Positions 23,630-36,060 of a stretch of 64,000 nt of DNA are shown one piece after another. Below the pieces are notes generated by a model that saw nothing but the letters and a program-made list of their open reading frames with translations, ran no database searches and had not been told where the DNA came from. Source of the stretch: Megalopta genalis (lineage: Eukaryota > Arthropoda > Insecta > Hymenoptera > Halictidae); contig NW_027476669.1 of assembly GCF_051020955.1 (NCBI RefSeq), positions 96,579 to 160,578 of the forward strand, written 5' to 3'. The position numbers and the translations under genes are program-made. Numbering within the stretch: the stretch's first letter is position 1; each line of letters begins with the position of its first letter.

Positions 23630-26600
23630 GTGTTTCTCTTGGATTTGAAGCTATCTCGTTTGAATCGCATGCAGCTGAAGCTAAACCATGTTTATCACAA
23701 GTATCTGAATCCAAACCAATTGTTTCGCACAGATTTGAAGCTAAGCCTCCTACTTCGCATTGATTTGAAGTTAAATCATGTGTTTCCCTGGGATTTGAAG
23801 CTAACTCGTTCCATTCGCATGCAACTTTCTCTAAATCGTGTTTATCAGAAGTATTTGAAGCTAAACCACATGTTTCGCATGGATTTGAAGCTAATCCTTC
23901 TACTTCGCATTGATTTGAAGTTAATATCATGTGTTTCTCTGGGATTTGAAGCTAACTCGTTCCATTCGCATGCAATGGACTCTAAATCGAGTTTATCACA
24001 AGTATTTGAATCTAAACCATTTTTTTCACATGGAATTGAAGCTAAGCCTTCTACTTGGCATTGATTTGAAGCTAACTCATGTGCTTCGCATGGATTTGAA
24101 GCTAACTCGTTTGTTTCGCCTGCATTTGAAGCTATTTCATTTAAACCGCAGGTATTTGAACGTAAATCATTTGTTTCGCATTGATTTGGAGCTAACTCAT
24201 GTGCTTCGCATGGATTTGAAGCTAACTCGTTTGTTTTGCCTGCATTTGAAGCTATTTCATTTAAACCGCAGGTATTTGAAGGTAATTCATTTGTTTCGCA
24301 TTGATTTGAAGCAAAGCCTACTACTTCGCATTGATTTGAACTTAATTCATGTGTTTCTCTTGAATTTGAAGCGAACTCGTTCGATTCGTATGCAGTTGAA
24401 ACTAAATCATGTTTATCACAAGTATTTGAAGCTAATCCATTTGTTTCACATGGATTTGAAGCTAAGTCTACTACTTCGCATTGATTTGAAGCTGAATCAT
24501 GTGTTTCGCATGGTCTTGAAGCTAACTCGTTTGTTTCGCCTGCATTTGAAGCTATTTCATTTAAACCGCAAGTATTTGAAGGTAAATCATTCGTTTCGCA
24601 TGGATTTGAAGCTAAGCCTTCTACTTCGCATTGATTTGAAGCTAACTCATGTGCTTCGCATGGATTTGAAGCTAACTCGTTTGTTTCGCCTGCATTTGAA
24701 GCTATTTCATTTAAACCGCAGGTATTTGAAGGTAAATCATTTGTTTCGCATGGATTTGAAGCTAAGCCTTCTACTTCGCATTGATTTGAAGTTAAATCAT
24801 GTGTTTTCCTGGGATTTGAAGCTAACTCGTTTGATTCGCATGCAGTTGACTCTAAATCCCGTTTATCACAAGTATTTGAAGCTAAACCACATGTTTCGCA
24901 TGGATTTGAAGTTAAGCCTTCTACTTCATATTGATTTGATGCTGAATCATGTGTTTCGCATGGGTTTGATGCTAACTCGTTTTTTTCGCCTGCATTTGAA
25001 GCTATTTCATTTCAACCGCAGTTATTTGAAGGTAAATCATGTGTTTCCCTCCGATTTCAATATAACTCGTTTGATTAGCATGCAGTTGAAGCTTAATAAT
25101 GTTTATCACAAGTATTTGAAGCTAAATCATTTGTTTCGCATTGATTTGAAGCTAAACCTACTACCTCGCATTGATTTGAAGTTAAATCATGTGTTTCCCT
25201 TGGACTTGAAGCTAATTCGTTTGATTCGCACGCAGTTGACTCTAAATCGTGTTCATCACAAGTACTTGATGCTGAACCACATGTTTCGCATGGATTTGAA
25301 GCTAATCCTTCTACTTCGCATTGATTTGAAGTTAAATCATGTGTTTCTCTTGAATTTGAAGCTAACTCGTTTGATTCGCATGCAGTTGAAGCTAAATCAT
25401 TTCGATCACAAGTATCTGAATCCAAACAATTTGTTTCGCATTGATTTGACGCTAAGCCTACTACTTCGTATTGATTTGAAGTTAAATAGTGTGTTTCTCT
25501 GGGATTTGAAGCTAACTCGTTTGATTCGAAAGCAGTTGACTCTAAATCGTGTTTATCACAAGTATTTGAAGCTAAACCATTTGTTTCGCATGGATTTGAA
25601 GTTAAGCCTTCTACTTCATATTGATTTGATGCTAAATCATGAGTTTCGCATGGATTTAATGCTAACTCGTTTTTTTCGCCTGCATTTGAAGCTATTTCAT
25701 TTAAACCGCAGATATTTGAAGGTAAATCATTTGTTTCGCATGGATTTGAAGTTAAGCCTTCTACTTCATATTGATTTGATGCTAAATCATGAGTTTCGCA
25801 TGGATTTAATGCTAACTCGTTTTTTTCGCCTGTATTTGAATCTATTTCATTTAAACAGCAGATATTTGAAGGTAAATCATTTGTTTCGCATGGATTTGAA
25901 GCTAAGGCTTCTACTTCGCATTGATTTGAAGTTAATATCATGTGTTTCTCTGGGATTTGAAGCTAACTCGTTCCATTCGCATGCAATTGACTCTAAATCG
26001 AGTTTATCACAAGTATTTGAATCTAAACCATTTTTTTCACATGGAATTGAAGCTAAGCCTTCTACTTGGCATTGATTTGAAGCTAACTCATGTGCTTCGC
26101 ATGGATTTGAAGCTAACTCGTTTGTTTCGCCTGCATTTGAAGCTATTTCATTTAAACCGCAGGTATTTGAACGTAAATCATTTGTTTCGCATTGATTTGG
26201 AGCTAACTCATGTGCTTCGCATGGATTTGAAGCTAACTCGTTTGTTTTGCCTGCATTTGAAGCTATTTCATTTAAACCGCAGGTATTTGAAGGTAATTCA
26301 TTTGTTTCGCATTGATTTGAAGCAAAGCCTACTACTTCGCATTGATTTGAAGTTAATTCATGTGTTTCTCTTGAATTTGAAGCGAACTCGTTCGATTCGT
26401 ATGCAGTTGAAACTAAATCATGTTTATCACAAGTATTTGAAGCTAATCCATTTGTTTCGCATTGATTTGAAGCTAAGTCTACTACTTCGCATTGATTTGA
26501 AGCTGAATCATGTGTTTCGCATGGTCTTGAAGCTAACTCGTTTGCTTCGCCTGCATTTGAAGCTATTTCATTTAAACCGCAAGTATTTGAGGGTAAATCA

Positions 26601-26662
26601 TTCGTTTCGCATGGATTTGAAGCTAAGCCTTCCACTTCGCATTGATTTGAAGTAAATATCAT
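23630..26662. repeat. R block (S1), shortened, 3,033 bp
   Basis: Tandem partner of 26,663-30,145 but 450 bp (three 150-bp units) shorter, the difference lying at about 24.4 kb. Its S2 counterpart (49,541-53,023) is full length. This points to a 450-bp deletion in S1 rather than an insertion elsewhere. It includes a P block from about 25,072. Confidence 0.9.
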
Positions 26663-29600
26663 ATGTTTCTCTTGGACTTGAAGCTAACTCGTTTGAATCG
26701 CATGCAGTTGAAGCTAAACCATGTTTATCACAAGTTTCTTAATCCAAACCATTTGTTTCGCACAGATTTGAAGCTAAGCCTCCTACTTCGCATTGATTTG
26801 AAGTTAAATCATGTGTTTCCCTGGGATTTGAAGCTAACTCGTTCCATTCGCATGCAACTTTCTCTAAATCGTGTTTATCAGAAGTATTTGAAGCTAAACC
26901 ACATGTTTCGCATGGATTTGAAGCTAATCCTTCTACTTCGCATTGATTTGAAGTTAATATCATGTGTTTCTCTGGGATTTGAAGCTAACTCGTTCCATTC
27001 GCATGCAATGGACTCTAAATCGAGTTTATCACAAGTATTTGAATCTAAACCATTTTTTTCACATGGAATTGAAGCTAAGCCTTCTACTTGGCATTGATTT
27101 GAAGCTAACTCATGTGCTTCGCATGGATTTGAAGCTAACTCGTTTGTTTCGCCTGCATTTGAAGCTATTTCATTTAAACCGCAGGTATTTGAACGTAAAT
27201 CATTTGTTTCGCATTGATTTGGAGCTAACTCATGTGCTTCGCATGGATTTGAAGCTAACTCGTTTGTTTTGCCTGCATTTGAAGCTATTTCATTTAAACC
27301 GCAGGTATTTGAAGGTAATTCATTTGTTTCGCATTGATTTGAAGCAAAGCCTACTACTTCGCATTGATTTGAACTTAATTCATGTGTTTCTCTTGAATTT
27401 GAAGCGAATTCGTTCGATTCGTATGCAGTTGAAACTAAATCATGTTTATCACAAGTATTTGAAGCTAATCCATTTGTTTCGCATTGATTTGAAGCTAAGT
27501 CTACTACTTCGCATTGATTTGAAGCTGAATCATGTGTTTCGCATGGTCTTGAAGCTAACTCGTTTGTTTCGCCTGCATTTGAAGCTATTTCATTTAAACC
27601 GCAAGTATCTGAACCCAAAACATTTGTTTCGCATTGTTTTGAAGCTAAGCCTACTACTTCGCATTGATTTGAAGTTAAACCATGTGTTTCCCTTGGATTT
27701 GAAGCTAAGTCGTTTGATTCGCATGCAGTTGAAGCTAAATCATTTTGATCACCAGTATCTGAATCCAAACTATTTGTTTCGCATTGATTTGAAGCTAAGC
27801 CTCCTACTTCGCATTGATTTGAAGTTAAATCATGTGTTTCCCTGGGATTTGAAGCGAACTCGTTCGATTCGTATGCAGTTGAAACTAAATCATGTTTATC
27901 ACAAGTATTTGAAGCTAATCCATTTGTTTCACATGGATTTGAAGCTAAGCCTTCTACTTCGCATTGATTTGAAGCTAACTCATGTGTTTCGCATGGTCTT
28001 GAAGCTAACTCGTTTGTTTCGCCTGCATTTGAAGCTATTTCATTTAAACCGCAAGTATTTGAAGGTAAATCATTCGTTTCGCATGGATTTGAAGCTAAGC
28101 CTTCTACTTCGCATTGATTTGAAGCTAACTCATGTGCTTCGCATGGATTTGAAGCTAACTCGTTTGTTTCGCCTGCATTTGAAGCTATTTCATTTAAACC
28201 GCAGGTATTTGAAGGTAAATCATTTGTTTCGCATGGATTTGAAGCTAAGCCTTCTACTTCGCGTTGATTTGAAGTTAAATCATGTGTTTTCCTGGGATTT
28301 GAAGCTAACTCGTTTGATTCGCATGCAGTTGACTCTAAATCCCGTTTATCACAAGTATTTGAAGCTAAACCACATGTTTCGCATGGATTTGAAGTTAAGC
28401 CTTCTACTTCATATTGATTTGATGCTGAATCATGTGTTTCGCATGGGTTTGATGCTAACTCGTTTTTTTCGCCTGCATTTGAAGCTATTTCATTTCAACC
28501 GCAGTTATTTGAAGGTAAATCATGTGTTTCCCTCCGATTTCAATATAACTCGTTTGATTAGCATGCAGTTGAAGCTTAATAATGTTTATCACAAGTATTT
28601 GAAGCTAAATCATTTGTTTCGCATTGATTTGAAGCTAAACCTACTACCTCGCATTGATTTGAAGTTAAATCATGTGTTTCCCTTGGACTTGAAGCTAATT
28701 CGTTTGATTCGCATGCAGTTGACTCTAAATCGTGTTCATCACAAGTACTTGATGCTGAACCACATGTTTCGCATGGATTTGAAGCTAATCCTTCTACTTC
28801 GCATTGATTTGAAGTTAAATCATGTGTTTCTCTTGAATTTGAAGCTAACTCGTTTGATTCGCATGCAGTTGAAGCTAAATCATTTCGATCACAAGTATCT
28901 GAATCCAAACAATTTGTTTCGCATTGATTTGACGCTAAGCCTACTACTTCGTATTGATTTGAAGTTAAATAGTGTGTTTCTCTGGGATTTGAAGCTAACT
29001 CGTTTGATTCGAAAGCAGTTGACTCTAAATCGTGTTTATCACAAGTATTTGAAGCTAAACAATTTGTTTCGCATGGATTTGAAGTTAAGCCTTCTACTTC
29101 ATATTGATTTGATGCTAAATCATGAGTTTCGCATGGATTTAATGCTAACTCGTTTTTTTCGCCTGCATTTGAAGCTATTTCATTTAAACCGCAGATATTT
29201 GAAGGTAAATCATTTGTTTCGCATGGATTTGAAGTTAAGCCTTCTACTTCATATTGATTTGATGCTAAATCATGAGTTTCGCATGGATTTAATGCTAACT
29301 CGTTTTTTTCGCCGGTATTTGAAGCTATTTCATTTAAACCGCAGATATTTGAAGGTAAATCATTTGTTTCGCATGGATTTGAAGCTAAGGCTTCTACTTC
29401 GCATTGATTTGAAGTTAATATCATGTGTTTCTCTGGGATTTGAAGCTAACTCGTTCCATTCGCATGCAATTGACTCTAAATCGAGTTTATCACAAGTATT
29501 TGAATCTAAACCATTTTTTTCACATGGAATTGAAGCTAAGCCTTCTACTTGGCATTGATTTGAAGCTAACTCATGTGCTTCGCATGGATTTGAAGCTAAC

Positions 29601-30145
29601 TCGTTTGTTTCGCCTGCATTTGAAGCTATTTCATTTAAACCGCAGGTATTTGAACGTAAATCATTTGTTTCGCATTGATTTGGAGCTAACTCATGTGCTT
29701 CGCATGGATTTGAAGCTAACTCGTTTGTTTTGCCTGCATTTGAAGCTATTTCATTTAAACCGCAGGTATTTGAAGGTAATTCATTTGTTTCGCATTGATT
29801 TGAAGCAAAGCCTACTACTTCGCATTGATTTGAAGTTAATTCATGTGTTTCTCTTGAATTTGAAGCGAACTCGTTCGATTCGTATGCAGTTGAAACTAAA
29901 TCATGTTTATCACAAGTATTTGAAGCTAATCCATTTGTTTCGCATTGATTTGAAGCTAAGTCTACTACTTCGCATTGATTTGAAGCTGAATCATGTGTTT
30001 CGCATGGTCTTGAAGCTAACTCGTTTGCTTCGCCTGCATTTGAAGCTATTTCATTTAAACCGCAAGTATTTGAAGGTAAATCATTCGTTTCGCATGGATT
30101 TGAAGCTAAGCCTTCCACTTCGCATTGATTTGAAGTAAATATCAT
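26663..30145. repeat. R' block (S1), 3,483 bp
   Basis: Full-length R unit; counterparts are 49,541-53,023 and 53,024-56,506. It contains the longest uninterrupted + frame (26,964-29,558) and a P block from about 28,555. Private variants shared only with 53,024-56,506 include CTTCGCGTTG (28,259) and AACAATTTG (29,057). Confidence 0.9.
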
Positions 30146-33100
30146 ATGTTTCTCTTGGACTTGAAGCTAACTCGTTTGAATCGCATGCAGTTGAAGCTAA
30201 ACCATGTTTATCACAAGTTTCTTAATCCAAACCATTTGTTTCGCACAGATTTGAAGCTAAGCCTCCTACTTCGCATTGATTTGAATTTAAATCATGTGTT
30301 TCCCTGGGATTTGAAGCTAACTCGTTCCATTCGCATGCAATTGACTCTAAATCGTGTTTATCAGAAGTATTTGAAGCTAAACCATTTGTTTCACATGGAT
30401 TTGAAGCCAAGCCTTCTACTTCGCATTGATTTGAAGCTAACTCATGTGCTTCGCATGGATTTGAAGCTAACTCGTCTGTTTCGCCTGCATTTGAAGCTAT
30501 TTCATTTAAACCGCAGATATTTGAAGGTAAATCATTTGTTTCGCTTGGATTTGAAGTTAAGCCTTCTACTTCGCATTGATTTGAAGTTAAGTCATGTGTT
30601 TTCCTGGGATTTGAAGCTAACTCGTTTGATTCGCATGCAGTTGACTCTAAATCCCGTTTATCACAAGTATTTGAAGCTAAACCACATGTTTCGCATGGAT
30701 TTGAAGTTAAGCCTTCTACTTCATATTGATTTGATGCTGGATCATGTGTTTCGCATGGGTTTGATGCTAACTCGATTTTTTCGCCTGCATTTGAAGCTAT
30801 TTCATTTAAACCGCACTTATTTGAAGGTAAATCATGTGTTTCCCTCCGATTTCAATATAACTCGTTTGATTCGCATGCAGTTGAAGTTTAATAATGTTTA
30901 TCACAAGTATTTGAAGCTAAATCATTTGTTTCGCATTGATTTGAAGCTAAACCTACTGCTTCGCATTGATTTGAAGTTAAATCATGTGTTTCCCTTGGAC
31001 TTGAAGCTAACTCGTTTGATTCGCATGCAGTTGAAGCTAAATCATTTCGATCACAAGTATCTGAATCCAAACAATTTGTTTCGCATTGATTTGACGCTAA
31101 GCCTACTACTTCGTAATGATTTGAAGTTAAATAGTGTGTTTCTCTGGGATTTGAAGCTAACTCGTTTGATTCGCATGCAGTTGACTCTAAATCGTGTTTA
31201 TCACAAGTATTTGAAGCTAAACCATTTGTTTCGCATGGATTTGAAGTTAAGCCTTCTACTTCATATTGATTTGATGCTACATCATGAGTTTCGCATGGAT
31301 TTAATGCTAACTCGTTTTTTCCGCCTGCATTTGAAGCTATTTCATTTAAACCGCAGATATTTGAAGGTAAATCATTTGTTTCGCATTGATTTGAAGCTAA
31401 GCCTCCTACTTCGCATTGATTTGAAGTTAAATCATGTGTTTCCCTGGGATTTGAAGCTAACTCGTTCCATTCGCATGCAATTGACTCTAAATCGTGTTTA
31501 TCAGAAGTATTTGAAGCTAAACCATTTGTTTCACATGGATTTGAAGCTAAGCCTTCTACTTCGCATTGATTTGAAGCTAACTCATGTGCTTCGCATGGAT
31601 TTGAAGCTAACTCGTTTGTTTCGCCTGCATTTGAAGCTATTTCATTTAAACCGCAGGTATTTGAAGGTAATTCATTTGTTTCGCATGGATTTGAAGCTAA
31701 ACCTACTACTTCGCATTGATTTGAAGCTAACTCATGTGCTTCGCATGGATTTGAAGCTAACACGTTTGTTTCGCCTGCATTTGAAGCTATTTCATTTAAA
31801 CCGCAGGTATTTGAAGGTAAATCATTTGTTTCGCATGGATTTGAAGCTAAGCCTTCCACTTCGCATTGATTTGAAGTTAATATCATGTGTTTCTCTTGGA
31901 TTTGAAGCTAACTCGTTAGAATCGCATGCAGTTGAAGCTAAATCATGTTTATTACAAGTATCTGAACCCAAAACATTTGTTTCGCATTGATTTGAAGCTA
32001 AGCCTACTACTTTGCATAGATTTGAATTTAAATCATGTGTTTCCGTTCGATTTGAAGCTAAGTCGTTTGATTCGCATGCAGTTGAAGCTAAATCATGTTC
32101 ATCACAAGTATTTGATGCTGAACCACATTTTTCGCATGGATTTGAAGCTAATCCTTCTACTTCGCATTGATTTGAAGTTAAATCATGTGTTTCTCTTGAA
32201 TTTGAAGCTAACTCGTTTGATTCGCATGCAGTTGACTCTAAATCGTGTCCATCACAAGTATCTGAATCCAAACCATTTGTTTCACATGGATTTGAAGCTA
32301 AGCCTACTACTTCGCATTGATTTGAAGCTAACTCATGTGCTTTGCATGGATTTGAAGCTAACTCGTTTGTTTCGCCTGCATTTGAAGCTATTTCATTTAA
32401 ACCGCAGATATTTGAAGGTAAATCATCTGTTTCGCATGGATTTGAAGCTAAGCTTTCCACTTCGCATTGATTTGAAGTTAATATCATGTGTTTCTCTTGG
32501 ATTTGAAGCTAGCTCGTTTGAATCGCATGCAGTTGAAGCTAAATCATGTTTATTACAAGTATCTGAACCCAAAACATTTGTTTCGCATTGATTTGAAGCT
32601 AAGCCTACTACTTCGCATTGAGTTGAAGTTAAGTCATGTGTTTCCCTTGCATTTGAAGCTAAGTCGTTTGATTCGCATGCAGTTGAAGCTAAATCATGTT
32701 TATCAGAAGTATTTGAAGGTAAATCATTTATTTCGCATGGATTTGAGCTAAGCCTTCTACTTCGCATTGATTTGAAGTTAAATCATGTGTTTCTCATGAA
32801 TTTGAAGCTAATTCGTCCGATTCGCATGCAGTTGAAGCTAAATCATGTTTATCACAAGTATTTGAAGCTAAATCATTTGTTCCGCATTGATTTGAAGCTA
32901 AGCCTTCGACTTCGCATTGATTTGAAGTTAAATCATGTGTTTCCCTTGGATTTGAAGCTAAGTCGTTTGATTCGCTCGCAGTTGAATCTAAACCATGTTT
33001 ATCACAAGTATCTGAATCCAAACCATTCGTTTCGCACAGATTTGAAGCTAAGCCGCCTACTTTGCATTGATTTGAAGTTAAATCATGTGTTTCCCTGGGA

Positions 33101-33387
33101 TTTGAAGCTAACTCGTTCCATTCGCATGCAATTGACTCTAAATCGTGTTTATCAGAAGTATTTGAAGCTAAACCATTTGTTTCACATGGATTTGAAGCTA
33201 AGCCTTCTACTTCGCATTGATTTGAAGCTAACTCATGTGCTTCGCATGGATTTGGAGCTAACTCGTTTGTTTCGCCTGCATTTGAAGCTATTTCATTTAA
33301 ACCGCAGGCATTTGAAGGTAATTCATTTGTTTCGCATGGATTTGAAGCTAAGCCTTCTACTTTGCATTGATTTGAAGTTAATATCAT
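30146..33387. repeat. Q' block (S1), 3,242 bp
   Basis: Second Q copy of S1. It differs from Q at diagnostic sites (T at 33,148; ACTCGATTTTTTCGCC near 30,772; CCGCCTGC near 31,321), all shared with the S2 copy at 56,507-59,748. The match to the start of R continues to about 33,680. Confidence 0.9.
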
Positions 33388-33680
33388 GTGTTTCTCTTGG
33401 ATTTGAAGCTATCTCGTTTGAATCGCATGCAGCTGAAGCTAAACCATGTTTATCACAAGTATCTGAATCCAAACCAATTGTTTCGCACAGATTTGAAGCT
33501 AAGCCTCCTACTTCGCATTGATTTGAAGTTAAATCATGTGTTTCCCTGGGATTTGAAGCTAACTCGTTCCATTCGCATGCAACTTTCTCTAAATCGTGTT
33601 TATCAGAAGTATTTGAAGCTAAACCACATGTTTCGCATGGATTTGAAGCTAATCCTTCTACTTCGCATTGATTTGAAGTT

Positions 33681-34870
33681 AAATCATGTGTTTCTCTTGA
33701 ATTTGAAGCTAACTCGTTCGATTCGCATGCAGTTGAAGTTAAATCATGTTTATCACAAGTATTTGAAGCTAAATCATTTGTTTCGCATTGATTTGAAGCT
33801 AAGCCTCCAACTTCGCGTTGATTTGAAGTTAAATCATGTGTTTCTCTTGAATATGAAGTTAACTCGTTTGATTCGCGTGCAGTTGACTCTAAATCGTGTC
33901 CATCACAAGTATCTGAATCCCAACAATTTGTTTCGCATTGATTTGACGCTAAGCCTACTACTTCGTATTGATTTGAAGTTAAATATTGTGTTTCCCTTGG
34001 ATTTGAAGCTAACTCGTTCGATTCGCATGCAGTTGAAGCTAAATCATGTTTATCACAAGTATTTGAAGCTAAATCATTTGTTTCGCATTGATTTGAATCT
34101 AAGCCTCCTACATCGCATTGATTTGAAGTTAAATCATGTGTTTCTCTTGAATTTGAAGCTAACTAGTTTGATTCGCATGCAGTTGACTCTAAATCGTGTC
34201 CATCACAAGTATCTGAATCCAAACCATTTGTTTCACATGGATTTGAAGCTAAGCCTTCTACTTCGCATTGATTTGAAGCTAACTCATGTGCTTCGCATGG
34301 ATTTGGAGCTAACTCGTTTGTTTCTCCTGCATTTGAAGTTATTTCATTTAAACCGCAGGTATTTGAAAGTTAATCATTTGTTTCGCATGGATTTGAAGCT
34401 AAGCCTTCTACTTCGCATTGATTAGAAGTTAAATCATGTGTTTCTCTGGGATTTGAAGCTAACTCGTTTGATTCGCATGCAGTTGAAGCTAAATTATGTT
34501 TATTACAAGTATCTGAATCCAAACAATTTGTTTCGCACCGATTTGAAGCTAAGCCTCCTACTTCGCATTGATTTGAAGTTATATCGTGTGTTTCCCTGGG
34601 ATTTGAAGCTAACTCGTTCCATTCGCATGCAATTGACTCTAAATCGTGTTTATCAGAAGTATTTGAAGCTAAACCATTTGTTTCACATGGATTTGAAGCT
34701 AAGCCTTCTACTTCGCATTGATTTGAAGCTAACTCATGTGCTTCGCATGGATTTGGAGCTAACTCGTTTGTTTCTCCTGCATTTGAAGCTATTTCATTTA
34801 AACCGCAGGTATTTGAAAGTTAATCATTTGTTTCGCATGGATTTGAAGCTAAGCCTTCTACTTCGCATTG
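33681..34870. repeat. Right tail of S1
   Basis: Family 2 units not found in the P, Q or R blocks. Two stretches 450 bp apart (about 34,230-34,440 and 34,680-34,870) share TTTCTCCTGC, GAAAGTTAATC and CATTGATTAGAAG, the last giving TAG in the otherwise open + frame. 34,300-34,870 recurs at about 62,435-63,005. Confidence 0.8.
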
Positions 34871-36060
34871 ATTAGAAGCTAAATCATTTGTTTCGCATGG
34901 ATTTGAATCTAAGCCTTGTCCTTCGAATTGATTTGAAGATAAATCATGTGTTTTGTATGGATTTGAAGCTAAACCATCTACATCGCATTGATTTGAAGCT
35001 TAACCTTCTACATACTATTGATTTGAAGCGAAACCCTCAACCTCTTATTGATTTGAAGCTAAACCTTCTACATAGCATTGATTTGAAGCTAAATCATGTG
35101 ATTCGATTGCATTTGAAGCTAAGCCATCTACATCGCATCGATTTTAAGCTAAATCATTTCTTTCGCTTAGATTTCAAGCTAACTCGTTTGTTTCGTCTGC
35201 ATTTGAGGCTATATCACTTATATCGCAAGTATGTGAAGCTAAATCATTCGTTTCGCATGGATTTGTAGCTAAACCTTCTACATCGCATTGATTTGCAGGC
35301 TAAATAATGTGTTTCGCATGCATTTGAAGCTAACTTGTTTGTTTCGCATGCATTTGATGTTGTATCACTTTTATCGCCAGTATCTGAAGCTAAATCATTC
35401 GTTTCGCGTGGATTTGTAGCTAAACCTTCTACATCGCATTGATTTGAAGCTACATTATGTGTTTCGCATGGATTTGAAGCTAAGCTTTCTACTGCGCATT
35501 AATTGGACGTTAAATCACGTGTTTTGCATGGATTTGAAACTGATCCACTTGATTCGCATGGATTTGAAGCTAAGCCTTCTACTTCGCGCTGATTTGAAGC
35601 TAAATCATGTGTTTCGCATGGATTTGAAGCTAAGCCTTCTACTTCGCATTGATTAGATGCTATATCATGTGTTTCGCATGGATTTGAAGCTAAACCTACT
35701 ACATCGCATTGATTTGAATCTAAACCTTCTACATCGCATTGATTTGAAGCTAAACCTCCTACATCGCATTGATTTGAAGCTAAACCTTCTACATCGCATT
35801 GATTTGCAGGCTAAATAATGTGTTTCGCATGGATTTGAAGCTAACTTGTTTGTTTCGCATGCATTTGATGTTGTATCTCTTTTAGCGCCAGTATCTGAAG
35901 CTAAATCATTCGTTTCGCATGGATTTGTAGCTAAACCTTCTACATCGCATTGATTTGAAGCTACATCATGTGTTTCGCATGGATTTTAAGCTAACTCGAT
36001 TGATCCGCCTGCATTTGAAGCTATATCACTTATATCGCAAGTATTTGAAGCTAAGCCTTC
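34871..36060. repeat. Family 1 island between the two super-repeat copies
   Basis: At about 34,870 the sequence switches back to family 1. 34,888-35,305 matches 6,879-7,296 (offset +28,009). The rest is a patchwork of pieces like 7,298-7,660 and 7,865-8,105, including two copies of the rare monomer with TTTGATGTTGTATC (near 35,348 and 35,858; related to about 7,915). At about 36,055 it joins sequence equal to 11,766 onward. The 4.9 kb between 6.87 and 11.77 kb is therefore represented by about 1.2 kb. This fits a deletion by recombination between misaligned monomers, or an older shorter state. Confidence 0.85.
34975..35305. repeat. D-monomer run plus cassette, copy 6 (in the island)
   Basis: Matches 6,966-7,296 at offset +28,009 almost base for base, including AACCCTCAACCTC and the GCAGGCTAA gain. 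It places a left-array segment between the two family 2 blocks. Confidence 0.85.

Larger units (their letters stand above)
11881..34870. repeat. Family 2 sub-array, super-repeat copy S1
   Basis: From about 11,880 the variants change together: B becomes TTTCATTTAAACCGC or, in a second 150-bp form, GCAGTTGAAGCTA plus AATCATGTTTATCAC. D becomes AGCCTTCTACTTCGC and E often ends in CTTGG or CTGGG. Units are much more alike than in family 1. Internal order is an N segment (to about 16,784), P and P' (from 16,785), Q (20,388), R (23,630), R' (26,663), Q' (30,146) and a tail (from about 33,680). The same order recurs in S2. The match to S2 starts slightly earlier, at about 11,766, inside family 1. 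No coding or RNA feature is supported. Confidence 0.9.

Noticed and set aside
26964..29558. Giant leucine-rich or repeat protein on the + strand
   Set aside because: The decapeptide frame is set by the DNA repeat, is ended by one-base gains copied throughout the array, and copies differ mostly by replacements. No start context or non-repeat domain is visible.
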